Counted from the stretch's first letter, positions 47,585-56,498 are shown. The stretch is DNA of 64,000 nt from DASWJZ01 sp963846475 (GCA_963846475.1 CAWJVZ010000004.1:4216001-4280000), one strand, 5' to 3'. Notes: a model not told the origin generated them from the letters alone. Numbers and translations are program-made.

Positions 47585-48168
47585 GCGCGCCCGGCGAAAG
47601 CGAAAGCCGCGATGCCGCCGCCATGAGCCGCCGGCTCACGCTCCTCCTCCCGCTCGCCGTCTTTCTGGCGCTGGCAGCGCTCTTCTATTTTCGCCTCGGC
47701 GCCGGCGATCCCTCGACCATTCCCTCGGCGCTCCTCGACAAGCCGGTGCCGGATTTCTCACTGCCGCCGATCGTGGAAGGGCAGGGGCACGGCCTCTCTG
47801 ACGAGGCGCTCGCGAAGGGCGTGCATGTCGTCAATGTCTGGGCGTCCTGGTGCGGCCCGTGCCGGCTGGAGCATCCTATCCTGATGCGGCTCGCCGCCGA
47901 CCGGCGCTATGACCTGGTCGGCATCAATCAGAAGGACGTGCCGGAGAACGCGACCCGTTTCCTCGGCGCGCTCGGCAATCCCTTTGCCGCGGTCGGCGCC
48001 GACCGCCACGGCGCAACGAGCATCGACTGGGGCGTCTACGGCGTTCCCGAGACCTTCATCGTCAAGGACGGCATCATCGTCCACAAATTCATTGGTCCGC
48101 TCTCCGAGGAGACGCTCGCGGCGGATTTCTTGCCGGCGCTGGAGAAGGCGCTCGGCAAGCCCGGTTGA
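47581..48168 (+). CDS. ccmG: Thiol:disulfide interchange protein CcmG/DsbE
   Basis: This 195-residue membrane-anchored thioredoxin-like protein reduces apocytochrome c for haem ligation. There is an N-terminal anchor (LTLLLPLAVFLALAALFYF), the active site WASWCGPCRLEHP, the acidic GINQKDVPENA insert of the CcmG family and the cis-Pro VYGVPETF. It closes the ccmABCDG operon. The 140 bases after it hold no gene. Confidence 0.93.
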   Translation: MSAPGESESRDAAAMSRRLTLLLPLAVFLALAALFYFRLGAGDPSTIPSALLDKPVPDFSLPPIVEGQGHGLSDEALAKGVHVVNVWASWCGPCRLEHPILMRLAADRRYDLVGINQKDVPENATRFLGALGNPFAAVGADRHGATSIDWGVYGVPETFIVKDGIIVHKFIGPLSEETLAADFLPALEKALGKPG

Positions 48169-48310
48169 CTCCGGCCCGCACCCCGCACCCCGCGCTCCGG
48201 GCAGCCGGCGTCGCCCACCGAGATCCTGATCCCGACGTTGCTCGTCTCCGGCGAGGCGACCGAGTGCGGGGCGATACGCTGCGTCGCGCCGAGGAGCTCG
48301 GCGGCGCCGG

Positions 48311-48955
48311 CTAGCTCTTTTCCGGCTCCGGCAGCGCATGCCGCTGGATCAGCGGCATCTGCGTCAGGGTGAAGAGCACGGTCAGCGGCATGATGCCGAA
48401 AACCTTGAAGCTCACCCAGACGTCCGTCGAAAAGCTTCGCCAGATTACCTCGTTCAGCGCCGCCAGGACGAAGAAGAACAGGCCCCAGCGGAAGGTCAGT
48501 TTGCGCCAGCCCTCGTCGGTAAGCCTGAAGACGGAGTCGAAGACGTAGCCAAGGAGCGGCCGGCCGAACCACAGCCCGCCTAGGAGCGCCGTCCCGAACA
48601 GCACGTTAACGATCGTCGGCTTCATCTTGATGAAGACGTCGTCCTGCAGCCACAAGGTCAGCCCGCCGAAGATCAGCACGATGGCGCCGGTGACGAGCGG
48701 CATGATTGCGAGCCGGCGGGTGAGCAGCCATGAGGCGGTCAGTGCGACGATCGTCGCCACGATGAAAATGGCGGTGGCGATGAAGATCGGCCCGCCGAGC
48801 GCCGCCAGCGCCGGGAACGCCCGGGCCAGGTCCTCACCGCGCGAATTGGCGAAGAAGAAGACGATCAGCGGCCCGAGCTCCAGCGCCAGTTTCAAGAACG
48901 GGTTCAGCGCCGCCCGGCTGGGATCGTTGGGGGAGCGTTCGAAGACCGCCATCAC
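48311..48955 (-). CDS. yciB: Inner-membrane septation protein A family (YciB/IspZ)
   Basis: This 214-residue protein has six to seven membrane segments and the family pattern LELGPLIVFFFANSRG, WRKLTFRWGLFFF and LNEVIWR. YciB takes part in envelope integrity and division. Its start overlaps the ftsY stop, so it is the last gene of the dapF-mtaB-ftsY-yciB run. Confidence 0.9.
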   Translation of the reverse strand: MMAVFERSPNDPSRAALNPFLKLALELGPLIVFFFANSRGEDLARAFPALAALGGPIFIATAIFIVATIVALTASWLLTRRLAIMPLVTGAIVLIFGGLTLWLQDDVFIKMKPTIVNVLFGTALLGGLWFGRPLLGYVFDSVFRLTDEGWRKLTFRWGLFFFVLAALNEVIWRSFSTDVWVSFKVFGIMPLTVLFTLTQMPLIQRHALPEPEKS

Positions 48956-50244
48956 TCCAGCCCTGCGATGGCGCGGGCGAAATCGCGCGCCGCGAACGGC
49001 GACAGGTCCTCAATTGCCTCGCCGACACCGATGAAATGCACCGGCAGGCCGGTCTTCGCCGCGATGGCGACCAGGATGCCGCCGCGCGCCGTGCCGTCGA
49101 GCTTGGTCATGACCAGCCCCGTCACCCCGGCCTGATCGCGAAAGACCTCGACCTGGTTGAGCGCGTTCTGGCCCGTCGTGGCGTCGAGCGTCAACAGCAC
49201 CGCATGCGGCGCCGCCGGATCGTGCCGGCGGATGACGCGTACCACCTTGGCGAGCTCGGCCATCAGCTCTGCCTTGTTCTGCAGCCGCCCGGCGGTGTCG
49301 ATCATGAGCACGTCCGTGCCCGCCTTCTGGGCTTCCACCATGGCGTCGTAGGCGAGCCCCGCAGCGTCGGAGCCGGGCGGCCGGGCGATGACGGGCACCC
49401 GCGCCCGCTCGCCCCAGATTTTTAGCTGCTCGATCGCCGCGGCGCGGAACGTGTCGCCTGCGGCAAGCAGAACGCTCCGCCCTTCCGCGCGGAAGCGCGC
49501 CGCGAGCTTTCCGATCGTGGTGGTTTTACCGGTGCCGTTGACGCCGACCATCAGGATGACGAATGGCTTTTGCGCCGCATCGATGGAGAGCGGCTTCGCC
49601 ACCGGCGCCAGCACCTTCTCCACCTCGCGGGCGAGCACGCCGCGGATCTCGTCCGGGCCGATGTTGCGGTCGAGCCGCTCCTGCCAGATCGTGTCGGCGA
49701 TGCGCGCCGCCGTCGCCAACCCCAGGTCGGCCTGCAACAGGACGTCCTCCAAGTCGTCAACCGTGGCCGCCGCCAGCCGCCGCTTGGTGAAGACGCCGGC
49801 GATCCCCTCCGACAGCTGCTCGGAGGAGCGCGACAATCCCGTGCGGAGCCGCTCCCACCAGTTCAGCCACGGCGCTTCCGGCGCGGCGGGCGCCGGAACG
49901 GTCGGCGGCGGCGTGATGACGGCGTCGGTGCGGAGCTGCTCCAGGTTCTTGGGCGGGGCGGGCTCGGCGTCGTCGGGCGACTTCCTGGAGACGAGCGGCT
50001 CGATGCGCCCTTCCGGCGCGCCCGCAAGGCCCGCCTCCGCATCCGCGAAAGCCGGCGCGGCAGAGGGGTAATGCGCATCGGCATCCGGCGCGCCGGTCGC
50101 GTTTACCGAAATGTCTTCGGGAAGCGCCTTCGCCTCGTCGCGGTCGCCAGGCACCAGGTTCGGCCGCTCGGGGTCCCCCCGGTCGACAAATTCGTCGGCG
50201 CCGAACAGGCGTTTGAAAAAGCTCGGCCGTCTTGCTTCCGCCAT
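48952..50244 (-). CDS. ftsY: Signal recognition particle receptor FtsY
   Basis: This 430-residue GTPase docks SRP-ribosome complexes at the membrane. An acidic, variable A domain covers the first ~130 residues. The NG domain follows, with G1 GVNGTGKTTTIGKLA, DTFRAAAIEQL, G3 IDTAGRLQNKAELM and G4 TKLDGTARGG. It is translationally coupled to mtaB upstream (TAATG overlap). Confidence 0.95.
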   Translation of the reverse strand: MAEARRPSFFKRLFGADEFVDRGDPERPNLVPGDRDEAKALPEDISVNATGAPDADAHYPSAAPAFADAEAGLAGAPEGRIEPLVSRKSPDDAEPAPPKNLEQLRTDAVITPPPTVPAPAAPEAPWLNWWERLRTGLSRSSEQLSEGIAGVFTKRRLAAATVDDLEDVLLQADLGLATAARIADTIWQERLDRNIGPDEIRGVLAREVEKVLAPVAKPLSIDAAQKPFVILMVGVNGTGKTTTIGKLAARFRAEGRSVLLAAGDTFRAAAIEQLKIWGERARVPVIARPPGSDAAGLAYDAMVEAQKAGTDVLMIDTAGRLQNKAELMAELAKVVRVIRRHDPAAPHAVLLTLDATTGQNALNQVEVFRDQAGVTGLVMTKLDGTARGGILVAIAAKTGLPVHFIGVGEAIEDLSPFAARDFARAIAGLE

Positions 50245-51512
50245 TACGCCGCTTTCCTGGTGGTGTCGCCGAGGAGCGCCCGCTCGCCCGCGCCGCGGAC
50301 CCGCACGGGGACGACCTCGCCCGGCTCGCCCCGGTCAAGGGTGACCGGCAAGAAATGTTCCGTCCGGCCGAGGCCCGTCCGCTCGACGAGCGCCGAGCGG
50401 ATTGTGCCGATTTCCGCCGAAAACCGCCGCGCCAGCGCCTTGTCGCCTGCAGCCCGCAGCCGCGCCGCGCGCGCCTTCACCAGATCCCGCCCCACCTGCG
50501 GCATGCGCGCCGCCGGCGTGCCGGCGCGCGGCGAGAAGGGGAACACATGCAACAAGGTCAGGTCGCATTCCTCCACGATCGCCAGCGTGTTTTGGAACAT
50601 CGCCTCGGTTTCAGTGGGGAAGCCGGCGATAAAATCCGCCCCAAACGTCGCGTCCGGCCGCAGCCGCCTGACCTCGGCGCAGAAGCGGATCGCGTCCGCC
50701 CGCAGGTGCCGCCGCTTCATCCGCTTCAGCACGAGGTCATCGCCGGCCTGCAGGGACAGGTGCAGATGCGGCATCAGCCGCTCCTCCTCGGCGATGGCGC
50801 GCAAGAGGTCCGCATCCGCCTCGACGCAATCGATCGACGAGAGCCGCAACCGCTGCAGCTGCCTCACCTGCCGGAGAATGTCTCGGACCAGCGTGCCGAG
50901 CCGCGGCTGGCCCGGCAAATCGGCGCCGTAGGAGGTGATGTCGACGCCGGTGAGCACCAATTCGGCGATGCCCTTGTCGGCGAGCCGCCGCACCTCCTCC
51001 ACCACCGCGCCGACCGGCACCGAGCGCGAATTGCCGCGCCCGTAGGGGATGATGCAAAAGGTGCAGCGATGGTCGCAACCGTTCTGCACCTGCACGAACG
51101 CGCGGGGCCGCGCTCCGACATGCTCCGCCCTGTGCGGGTCGGCGTCGCGCACGCGCGTGATGTCGCCGACGCGGGTTTTTTCCGCCGCGACCAGGCCAAA
51201 GGGCGGGAGGCCGCGATAGCTTTCGGCCAAAAGCTTCTCCGCGTTGCCGAGCACGAGGTCGACCTCCGGCATCTCCGCAAATTTCTGCGGCTCCGTCTGC
51301 GCGGCGCAGCCGGTCACGACGATGCGCCTTTGCGGATGCTCGCGGCGCGCTTTGCGGATGGCCTGGCGGGCCTGCCGCACCGCTTCGGCGGTCACCGCGC
51401 AAGTGTTGATCAGCACGGCATCATCGAGCCCCGCCTCGCCGGCCCGCGCCTGCATCAGCTCCGATTCGTAGGCATTCAGCCGGCAGCCGAAGGTGACGAT
51501 TTCGAGGCTCAC
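50244..51512 (-). CDS. mtaB: tRNA t6A37 methylthiotransferase MtaB
   Basis: This 422-residue radical SAM enzyme converts t6A37 to ms2t6A in tRNA-Lys. It has an N-terminal UPF0004 domain (VTFGCRLNAYESE, VINTCAVTAEA-type LINTCAVTAEA), the radical SAM triad CDHRCTFCIIPYGRG, and FGADFIAGFPTETEAMF. The TRAM-like C-terminus is short. GTG 51512 overlaps the dapF stop (GTGA). The gene order is standard in Rhizobiales. Confidence 0.93.
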   Translation of the reverse strand: MSLEIVTFGCRLNAYESELMQARAGEAGLDDAVLINTCAVTAEAVRQARQAIRKARREHPQRRIVVTGCAAQTEPQKFAEMPEVDLVLGNAEKLLAESYRGLPPFGLVAAEKTRVGDITRVRDADPHRAEHVGARPRAFVQVQNGCDHRCTFCIIPYGRGNSRSVPVGAVVEEVRRLADKGIAELVLTGVDITSYGADLPGQPRLGTLVRDILRQVRQLQRLRLSSIDCVEADADLLRAIAEEERLMPHLHLSLQAGDDLVLKRMKRRHLRADAIRFCAEVRRLRPDATFGADFIAGFPTETEAMFQNTLAIVEECDLTLLHVFPFSPRAGTPAARMPQVGRDLVKARAARLRAAGDKALARRFSAEIGTIRSALVERTGLGRTEHFLPVTLDRGEPGEVVPVRVRGAGERALLGDTTRKAA

Positions 51513-52507
51513 GCCGCCTCCGCCTCGCGCCGGAAGGCGCCGGTCTCCGGGTCGAACAGCCCGGAAAATTCCAGCTCCACCGGGCCGGTCATCCAGACGT
51601 GGTCGCGCTCGTCCCACTCGATCCGAAGCGCCCCGCCCGGCAGCGTCACGGTGGCGCTCCGGCCGGTGCGCCGGGTGCGCGCGGCGGCGACCAGCGCCGC
51701 GCAGGCCCCCGTGCCGCAGGCGCGGGTCAGGCCGACGCCGCGCTCCCAGGTGCGCAGCGTGATGGCGTCCGGCGCGGTGACATGGGCGAGCGAGATGTTG
51801 GCGCGCTCCGGAAAGATCGGGTGGTTTTCGAGCAGCGGCCCGAATTTTTCCAGCTCGTAGGCCCAGACGTCCTCGACCCAGAAGATGGCGTGCGGGTTGC
51901 CGATATTTGCCACCGACGGCGAATGCAGGATCGGCGCCTCGATCGGCCCGATCTGCAGCTCGATGGCGCGCGTGTCGCGGAATTCCTCGGCCAAGGGAAT
52001 CTCCCGCCAGCCGAATTTTGGCACGCCCATGTCGACGGCGATCAGGAGTTCCTCCCCCGTCGCGGACGGGGGAGGGGGACCATGCGGAGCATGGTGGAGG
52101 GGGCCGACATGTTCGCGGCCGGCCTCTGCCCCCTCCACCGCCTTCGGCGGTCCCCCTCCCCCGCGACGCGGGGGAGGAACCCCCGGCCGGGCAAAGAGCA
52201 GCCCCGCCTGCGTCTCGATGGCCACAGAATCGTGGCCGCTCTCGCGCATCAGCAGCCAGCCGACGCAGCGCGTGCCGTTGCCGCAGGCCTCGACCTCGCC
52301 GCCGTCGGCATTGTCGATGCGCATGAAGGCGTCGGCGCCCGATTTTGCGCCCTCGATGGTGATGAACTGGTCGAAGCCGACGCCGCCGGTGCGGTCGGCG
52401 AGCCGGCGGATAATTTCGGGCCGCGGCCGCACGCGCGCTGCCCTCGCGTCGACGACCAAAAAGTCGTTGCCGAGGCCGTTCATCTTGCGGAACGGGATCA
52501 TGCTCAT
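51509..52507 (-). CDS. dapF: Diaminopimelate epimerase with an in-frame repeat insertion
   Basis: This 332-residue enzyme makes meso-diaminopimelate for lysine and peptidoglycan. Both catalytic cysteines are present (EACGNGTRCVG and RACGTGACAALV). The protein is about 40 residues longer than usual. Residues about 108-152 are Pro/Gly-rich (PGVPPPRRGGGGPP...HGPPPPSATG) and are encoded by a 133-bp palindromic repeat inserted between the AGLLFAR and LLIAVDMG segments. The frame is kept, so the gene probably still works. It overlaps mtaB. Confidence 0.92.
   Translation of the reverse strand: MSMIPFRKMNGLGNDFLVVDARAARVRPRPEIIRRLADRTGGVGFDQFITIEGAKSGADAFMRIDNADGGEVEACGNGTRCVGWLLMRESGHDSVAIETQAGLLFARPGVPPPRRGGGGPPKAVEGAEAGREHVGPLHHAPHGPPPPSATGEELLIAVDMGVPKFGWREIPLAEEFRDTRAIELQIGPIEAPILHSPSVANIGNPHAIFWVEDVWAYELEKFGPLLENHPIFPERANISLAHVTAPDAITLRTWERGVGLTRACGTGACAALVAAARTRRTGRSATVTLPGGALRIEWDERDHVWMTGPVELEFSGLFDPETGAFRREAEAA
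52048..52180. repeat. Palindromic element inside dapF
   Basis: The outer arms (52048-52081 and 52149-52180) are near-perfect complements built on GTTCCTCCCCCG and GGGGGAGGGGGACC. An inner pair, CATGCGGAGCATGG and related bases, adds smaller hairpins. It adds roughly 44 codons to dapF without a stop on the coding strand. Confidence 0.85.
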
Positions 52508-52591
52508 GAGGCCAAAAATCCTTGCCCGGCTATATGGCCGGAAACGCGGGAGAATTAAAGGTCGGCTGCCGCCGCATCCGACGCCGCCACC

Positions 52592-53509
52592 TCAATCCGG
52601 CAGCGGGATAAACTCCTCTTCGTCGCCGAGGATCGGGTCGAAGCGGCCCTCCCGCCAGTCGGCCTTGGCCTGCTCGATCCGCTCCTTCGACGAGGAGACG
52701 AAATTCCACCAGATGTGCCGCGGCCCGTCCATCGGCTCGCCGCCAAGGAGCATCAGCCGCGCCGGCGTGCGGGCGACGAGGGTCAAGGCGTCGCCGGGAT
52801 GGAAGACGACGAGCCGGCCCGGCTCGAACACATCGCCGGCGATCTCGACAATGCCCTCCATCAGCCATGCCGCGCGCTCCTCGTGCGTCGCGTCGATCGG
52901 CAGGCGCGCGCCGGCTTCGAGCATGACGTCCGCATAGAACATTTCGCCGAAAGTGGGCGTCGGGGCGCGCTCGCCATAGAGCGAGCCGACGACGAGGCGG
53001 ACGGTCGCGCCGTCTCCGGCGATGGTCGGCAGCTCGGCCTTGGCGAGATGCGTGAAGGTCGGCCTCGCCTCCTCCCGCCCCTTGGGGAGCGCCACCCAGG
53101 TCTGCAGGCCTGAGAGTTTCCGCACCGCGCCAAGATCCTCCGGCCGCGCCCGCTCCGAATGCGCGATGCCGCTTCCGGCCGTCATCCAGTTGACGTCGCC
53201 GGGCAGGATCGCCTGCTCGCTACCGAGGCTGTCGCGGTGCACGATGGTCCCTTCGAAGAGATAGGTGACCGTCGCAAGGCCGATATGCGGGTGCGGCCGC
53301 ACGTCGAATTTTTCGGTGACCAGCAATTCGGTCGGCCCCGCCTGATCGAGGAGGATGAAGGGGCCGATCATCTGCCGTTCGGCGGAGGGCAGAGCGCGGC
53401 GGACGGAGAACCCGCCGAGATCGCGCATGCGCGGCACGATGATGGCGTCGATCAGATCGGCAGCGCGCCTGTCGCCGAGGGCAGGGTCGGCCTGGGGCAG
53501 CGGAGGCAT
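52592..53509 (-). CDS. Pirin-family protein
   Basis: This 305-residue two-cupin protein has the pirin N-terminal metal site PHPHIGLATVTYLFEG, DVNWMTAGSGIAHSER and the C-terminal pirin_C domain (FYADVMLEAGARLPI, MLLGGEPMDGPRHIWWNFV in part). Bacterial pirins can be quercetinases or redox-sensitive regulators. The ATG at 53509 has AGGAGCACC upstream. Tandem palindromes around 53525-53560 sit just before it and may be its operator. Confidence 0.9.
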   Translation of the reverse strand: MPPLPQADPALGDRRAADLIDAIIVPRMRDLGGFSVRRALPSAERQMIGPFILLDQAGPTELLVTEKFDVRPHPHIGLATVTYLFEGTIVHRDSLGSEQAILPGDVNWMTAGSGIAHSERARPEDLGAVRKLSGLQTWVALPKGREEARPTFTHLAKAELPTIAGDGATVRLVVGSLYGERAPTPTFGEMFYADVMLEAGARLPIDATHEERAAWLMEGIVEIAGDVFEPGRLVVFHPGDALTLVARTPARLMLLGGEPMDGPRHIWWNFVSSSKERIEQAKADWREGRFDPILGDEEEFIPLPD

Positions 53510-53524
53510 GAGGTGCTCCTGATG

Positions 53525-53560
53525 CAGTGGTGCGCACGCGCCAGTGGTGCGCGCGCACCA
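53525..53560. promoter_or_regulatory. Tandem 16-bp palindromes between pirin and the PRT-like gene
   Basis: TGGTGCGCGCGCACCA (53545-53560) is a perfect palindrome. An imperfect copy TGGTGCGCACGCGCCA lies 17 bases to the left. On the minus strand a TATATT -10-like box directly precedes them, placing the sites at the expected start of the pirin transcript. They are likely repressor sites for pirin and possibly for the divergent cassette. Confidence 0.5.
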
Positions 53561-53729
53561 ATATACCATACTCGTTATGCCCGACCTGCTGAGTGGTGAA
53601 ATAGTCGCTGGATCCCGAAATATCGCGCAACCTGAAGCACAATAAGCAACCTTGCCGGCTCTCGGCGATTGTGCAATTAACCCGATCCCCGCTACGGTCC
53701 CCTGTGAGCGAGCAGCACCACACGCGCCA

Positions 53730-54527
53730 ATGACAATCCCTCTTTCTGATCCTACACTCGTGATCCTGGGGGCCATTCTTGCGGTCTCAACAATCATAAC
53801 TTTTCTTGACTACGTTGGCTTCCTTCCTCCGCGAATTTCGAAATGGATCTCGCGGAACCGTATCCAGCCGACGGTGGACGCACTTAGGGAACTTGGAGTC
53901 GATGTGGACCGCCAGCGGCGAATGAATGCAGCTGCCGCCGTGCCTAAGTTCTATTCGGCCACCGACATCGAAGCAACAACCACAGAGATGCTGCGGCCGA
54001 TAACGATTCGGCGGCGGTTGAACGTGGGATCAGTGGATTCCGTGGCCTCCGATTACTTCGTTGATTTGATGGGGACCAGTGTTGAACCACAGAATGCCGA
54101 GCGCTTTGCGCGACTGCTGGCATCTCACTGGCGAAAACTACTCGAAGAGGGCGCGGCGATTGCACAACCTCGTATCGAATTTGTCGTCGCTCCAAAATCG
54201 GGGGCACCCATCCTAGCCTATGAATTCGCTCGTATACTCAAGCGGCCCCTCGTGCTTCACGTCCACCCGGAAAAATTTCAAGCGGAGTCGCCACTGCTTC
54301 GATCTACGTTTGATTTCGCGGACCCACCGCCGCCGCCTGGCAGCGCGGCGCTCATTGTGGACGACAGCACGACTGGAGGAAGTAAAGCCCTAGCAGCAGT
54401 AGAGGCCCTTAGGCGCTTTGGATACGTCGTCCAGGACTGCTTGGTAGTCTTTGAGCCAACGATCAAGAATGCACGAAAGCGTCTGGAGGATGCTGGTGTG
54501 CGGCTGCATTCAATTGTACGCACATGA
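53730..54527 (+). CDS. Membrane-anchored phosphoribosyltransferase-like protein
   Basis: This 265-residue protein has one N-terminal membrane helix (TLVILGAILAVSTIITFLDYV) and a soluble domain whose C-terminal half has the type I PRTase layout: IEFVVAPKSGAPILAYEFAR, then the PRPP motif AALIVDDSTTGGSKALAAV. Two acidic residues plus the TTGGS loop suggest a functional PRPP site. The base composition is clearly lower in GC than its neighbours. It lies 10 bases upstream of a P-loop kinase-like gene. The substrate is unknown. Confidence 0.72.
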   Translation: MTIPLSDPTLVILGAILAVSTIITFLDYVGFLPPRISKWISRNRIQPTVDALRELGVDVDRQRRMNAAAAVPKFYSATDIEATTTEMLRPITIRRRLNVGSVDSVASDYFVDLMGTSVEPQNAERFARLLASHWRKLLEEGAAIAQPRIEFVVAPKSGAPILAYEFARILKRPLVLHVHPEKFQAESPLLRSTFDFADPPPPPGSAALIVDDSTTGGSKALAAVEALRRFGYVVQDCLVVFEPTIKNARKRLEDAGVRLHSIVRT

Positions 54528-54537
54528 AAGACGCGGC

Positions 54538-55119
54538 GTGGGCGGTTTCCCCAAGCTTCTGATCACGGGTGCCTTTTCCACCGGCAAAACGACTCTCGTC
54601 CGTGCACTTGCTGCCTCCTTTGTAGGAGAACGGGCAGCGCCATGTGTCTTGGACGATGTTGCGAGAAGCTGCCCATTTCCGCTCAATGAGGATCAGACTT
54701 GGGAGGCATCATGTTGGCTCGTCACGGAGCAGATTCGGAGGGAAATCGAGGCATATGCTGGTGCACCAAGTCTAGTGATTTGCGACCGCGGCATTCCGGA
54801 CATCCTGTCGCATCACAAACTTGTGGCACCGCGAGATGTTTTGCCTCCGCTCGACGAAGCGTTGGTCGCTCTCTGCCGTGAGTGGGTGAGTACGTACGAG
54901 TTTGTACTCGTTTCCCGGATCGACGAACGGATTGCTATCTCGGTAGACGAAGTCCGCACTCCCGATCCAAAGTATAGACGCCGCCTGCAGGACCACCTTA
55001 TAGAGATCCTGCGCGAACTCAGGGTAGACTTTGTCGAGCTACCGTTTGCGTTGACGGACCGAGTGGCCGAAACTCGGCGTTTAATCAAAGATAAAATGCC
55101 GGGTCGGTTCTCTTCGTAA
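54538..55119 (+). CDS. P-loop ATPase/kinase-like protein (NadR/AAA_28-like)
   Basis: This 193-residue protein has a Walker A ITGAFSTGKTTLVRALA, a DEP-like DDVARSCPFP, a Walker B-like LVICDRGIPDILSH and an Arg-rich lid (RRRLQDHLIEILRE). The layout recalls the nicotinamide-riboside kinase domain of NadR and AAA_28 proteins. GTG 54538 is the likely start, ten bases after the PRT-like gene. The pair could act on one nucleotide precursor (base attachment and phosphorylation), but this is inference. GC is lower than in the flanks. Confidence 0.72.
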   Translation: MGGFPKLLITGAFSTGKTTLVRALAASFVGERAAPCVLDDVARSCPFPLNEDQTWEASCWLVTEQIRREIEAYAGAPSLVICDRGIPDILSHHKLVAPRDVLPPLDEALVALCREWVSTYEFVLVSRIDERIAISVDEVRTPDPKYRRRLQDHLIEILRELRVDFVELPFALTDRVAETRRLIKDKMPGRFSS

Positions 55120-55151
55120 ATGGCTTATGGTCAGAAAAACCCCTGCTGTAA

Positions 55152-55661
55152 TTAGCTTAGCCTAAGGACGGCGGCCACCGTCGGCGGTGCCCTAATCGTC
55201 TGCAGCACCACGCAATAGCGTTCCGTCAGCTTGATGAGCTGCTCAAGCTTCTCCTGCGGCGCGTCGGAATTCACGTCGAAGGTCAGGCGGATGTCGCGAA
55301 AGCCGACCGGCGCGTCGCGGTCGACGCCCAGCGTGCCGCGGAAATCGAGGTCGCCCTCGACCGAAACATGCGCCGATCTCAGCTCCACGCCGATCGCGGT
55401 GGCGACCGCTTTCAGCGTCACGCCGGCGCAGGCGACCAGCGCCTCCAAAAGCATGTCGCCGGAGCAGGCCTCCAGGCCCGTGCCGCCGGTCGCCGGGTGC
55501 AGCCCGGCGGTGATCAGCGCGCGGCCCGTCTCCACCTTGCAGGCGATGTTTGCGTCGTCGACGTGCCCTTCGGCGCGGAGCGTGATCAGCGCCGCGTCCG
55601 GCTCGTCGCGGTAGCGCGTCTTCAGCGGCGCCTGCAGCGCGCGGAGGGCCTCGGCGTCCAC
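55152..55661 (-). CDS. OsmC family protein
   Basis: This 169-residue OsmC/Ohr-fold protein has CSGDMLLEALVACAGVTLKAVA and a second Cys in LTERYCVVLQT, the positions of the peroxidatic pair in this superfamily. It probably handles organic peroxides or binds thiols. It is convergent with the P-loop gene, with 32 bases between. Confidence 0.85.
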   Translation of the reverse strand: MDAEALRALQAPLKTRYRDEPDAALITLRAEGHVDDANIACKVETGRALITAGLHPATGGTGLEACSGDMLLEALVACAGVTLKAVATAIGVELRSAHVSVEGDLDFRGTLGVDRDAPVGFRDIRLTFDVNSDAPQEKLEQLIKLTERYCVVLQTIRAPPTVAAVLRLS

Positions 55662-55669
55662 GGTTGTCG

Positions 55670-55888
55670 CTAGAGCGGCGGCGGGATCGGCCGGTTGTCG
55701 CGCCGGGAGAAGAGGTGCGCGGCGACGACCACCGCCAGCGCGGTGATCAGGCTGACCATGAAGAGCTGCCAGCGCTGCACGATGAACAGCGTCCAGAACG
55801 AGGTCAGCAGGATGGTGACGATGACGCCGCGCACGGCCGAGCCGAGCGGCGTGCGCCCGACGAGCAGGAACTCGATCACGTTGCTCAT
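55670..55888 (-). CDS. Small membrane protein, two helices
   Basis: This 72-residue protein has two hydrophobic segments (about 18-36 and 43-61) and a basic-proline tail (SRRDNRPIPPPL). It lies between leuD and the osmC-like gene, with four bases to leuD. The function is unknown. Confidence 0.65.
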   Translation of the reverse strand: MSNVIEFLLVGRTPLGSAVRGVIVTILLTSFWTLFIVQRWQLFMVSLITALAVVVAAHLFSRRDNRPIPPPL

Positions 55889-55892
55889 CGCG

Positions 55893-56498
55893 TCACGCCC
55901 ACGGCCGTTCGGCCTGGTTGCGGCTCTCGAAGGCGGCGATTTGTGGGGCCTTCTCCATGGTCAGGCCGATGCCGTCGAGGCCGTTCAGCAGGCAGTGCTT
56001 CTTGTAGGGGTCGATGTCGAAACGCACGACGCCGCCGTCCGGCCCGCGGATTTCCTGGGCCGGCAGGTCGATGGAGATCGTCGCATTGGCGCCGCGCGAG
56101 GCGTCGTCCATCAGCTTCTCCAGGTCCTCCGGCGAGACGACGATCGGCAGGATGCCGTTCTGAAAGCAGTTGTTGTAAAAGATGTCGGCAAAGCTCGTCG
56201 AGATGACGCAGGTGATGCCGAAATCCATGAGCGCCCAGGGCGCGTGCTCGCGCGACGAGCCGCAGCCGAAATTGTCGCCGGCGACGAGGATCTTGGCGTT
56301 GCGGTAGGCCGGCTTGTTGAGCACGAAATCCGGGTTCTCCGAGCCGTCGTCGCGGTAGCGCATTTCCGCGAACAGCCCTTTGCCGAGGCCGGTCCGCTTG
56401 ATCGTCTTCAGATATTGCTTCGGGATGATCATGTCGGTGTCGACATTGATGATCGGCAGCGGCGCCGCGACCGCGGTCAGTGTGGTGAACTTGTCCAT
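55893..56498 (-). CDS. leuD: 3-isopropylmalate dehydratase small subunit
   Basis: This 201-residue swivel-domain subunit joins LeuC to isomerise isopropylmalate in leucine synthesis. It has MDKFTTLTAVAAPLPIINVD, the conserved DNFGCGSSREHAPWAL and the FADIFYNNCFQNGILP motif. The length is standard. leuC is not in the window, as in most Rhizobiales where leuC and leuD are apart. Confidence 0.95.
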   Translation of the reverse strand: MDKFTTLTAVAAPLPIINVDTDMIIPKQYLKTIKRTGLGKGLFAEMRYRDDGSENPDFVLNKPAYRNAKILVAGDNFGCGSSREHAPWALMDFGITCVISTSFADIFYNNCFQNGILPIVVSPEDLEKLMDDASRGANATISIDLPAQEIRGPDGGVVRFDIDPYKKHCLLNGLDGIGLTMEKAPQIAAFESRNQAERPWA

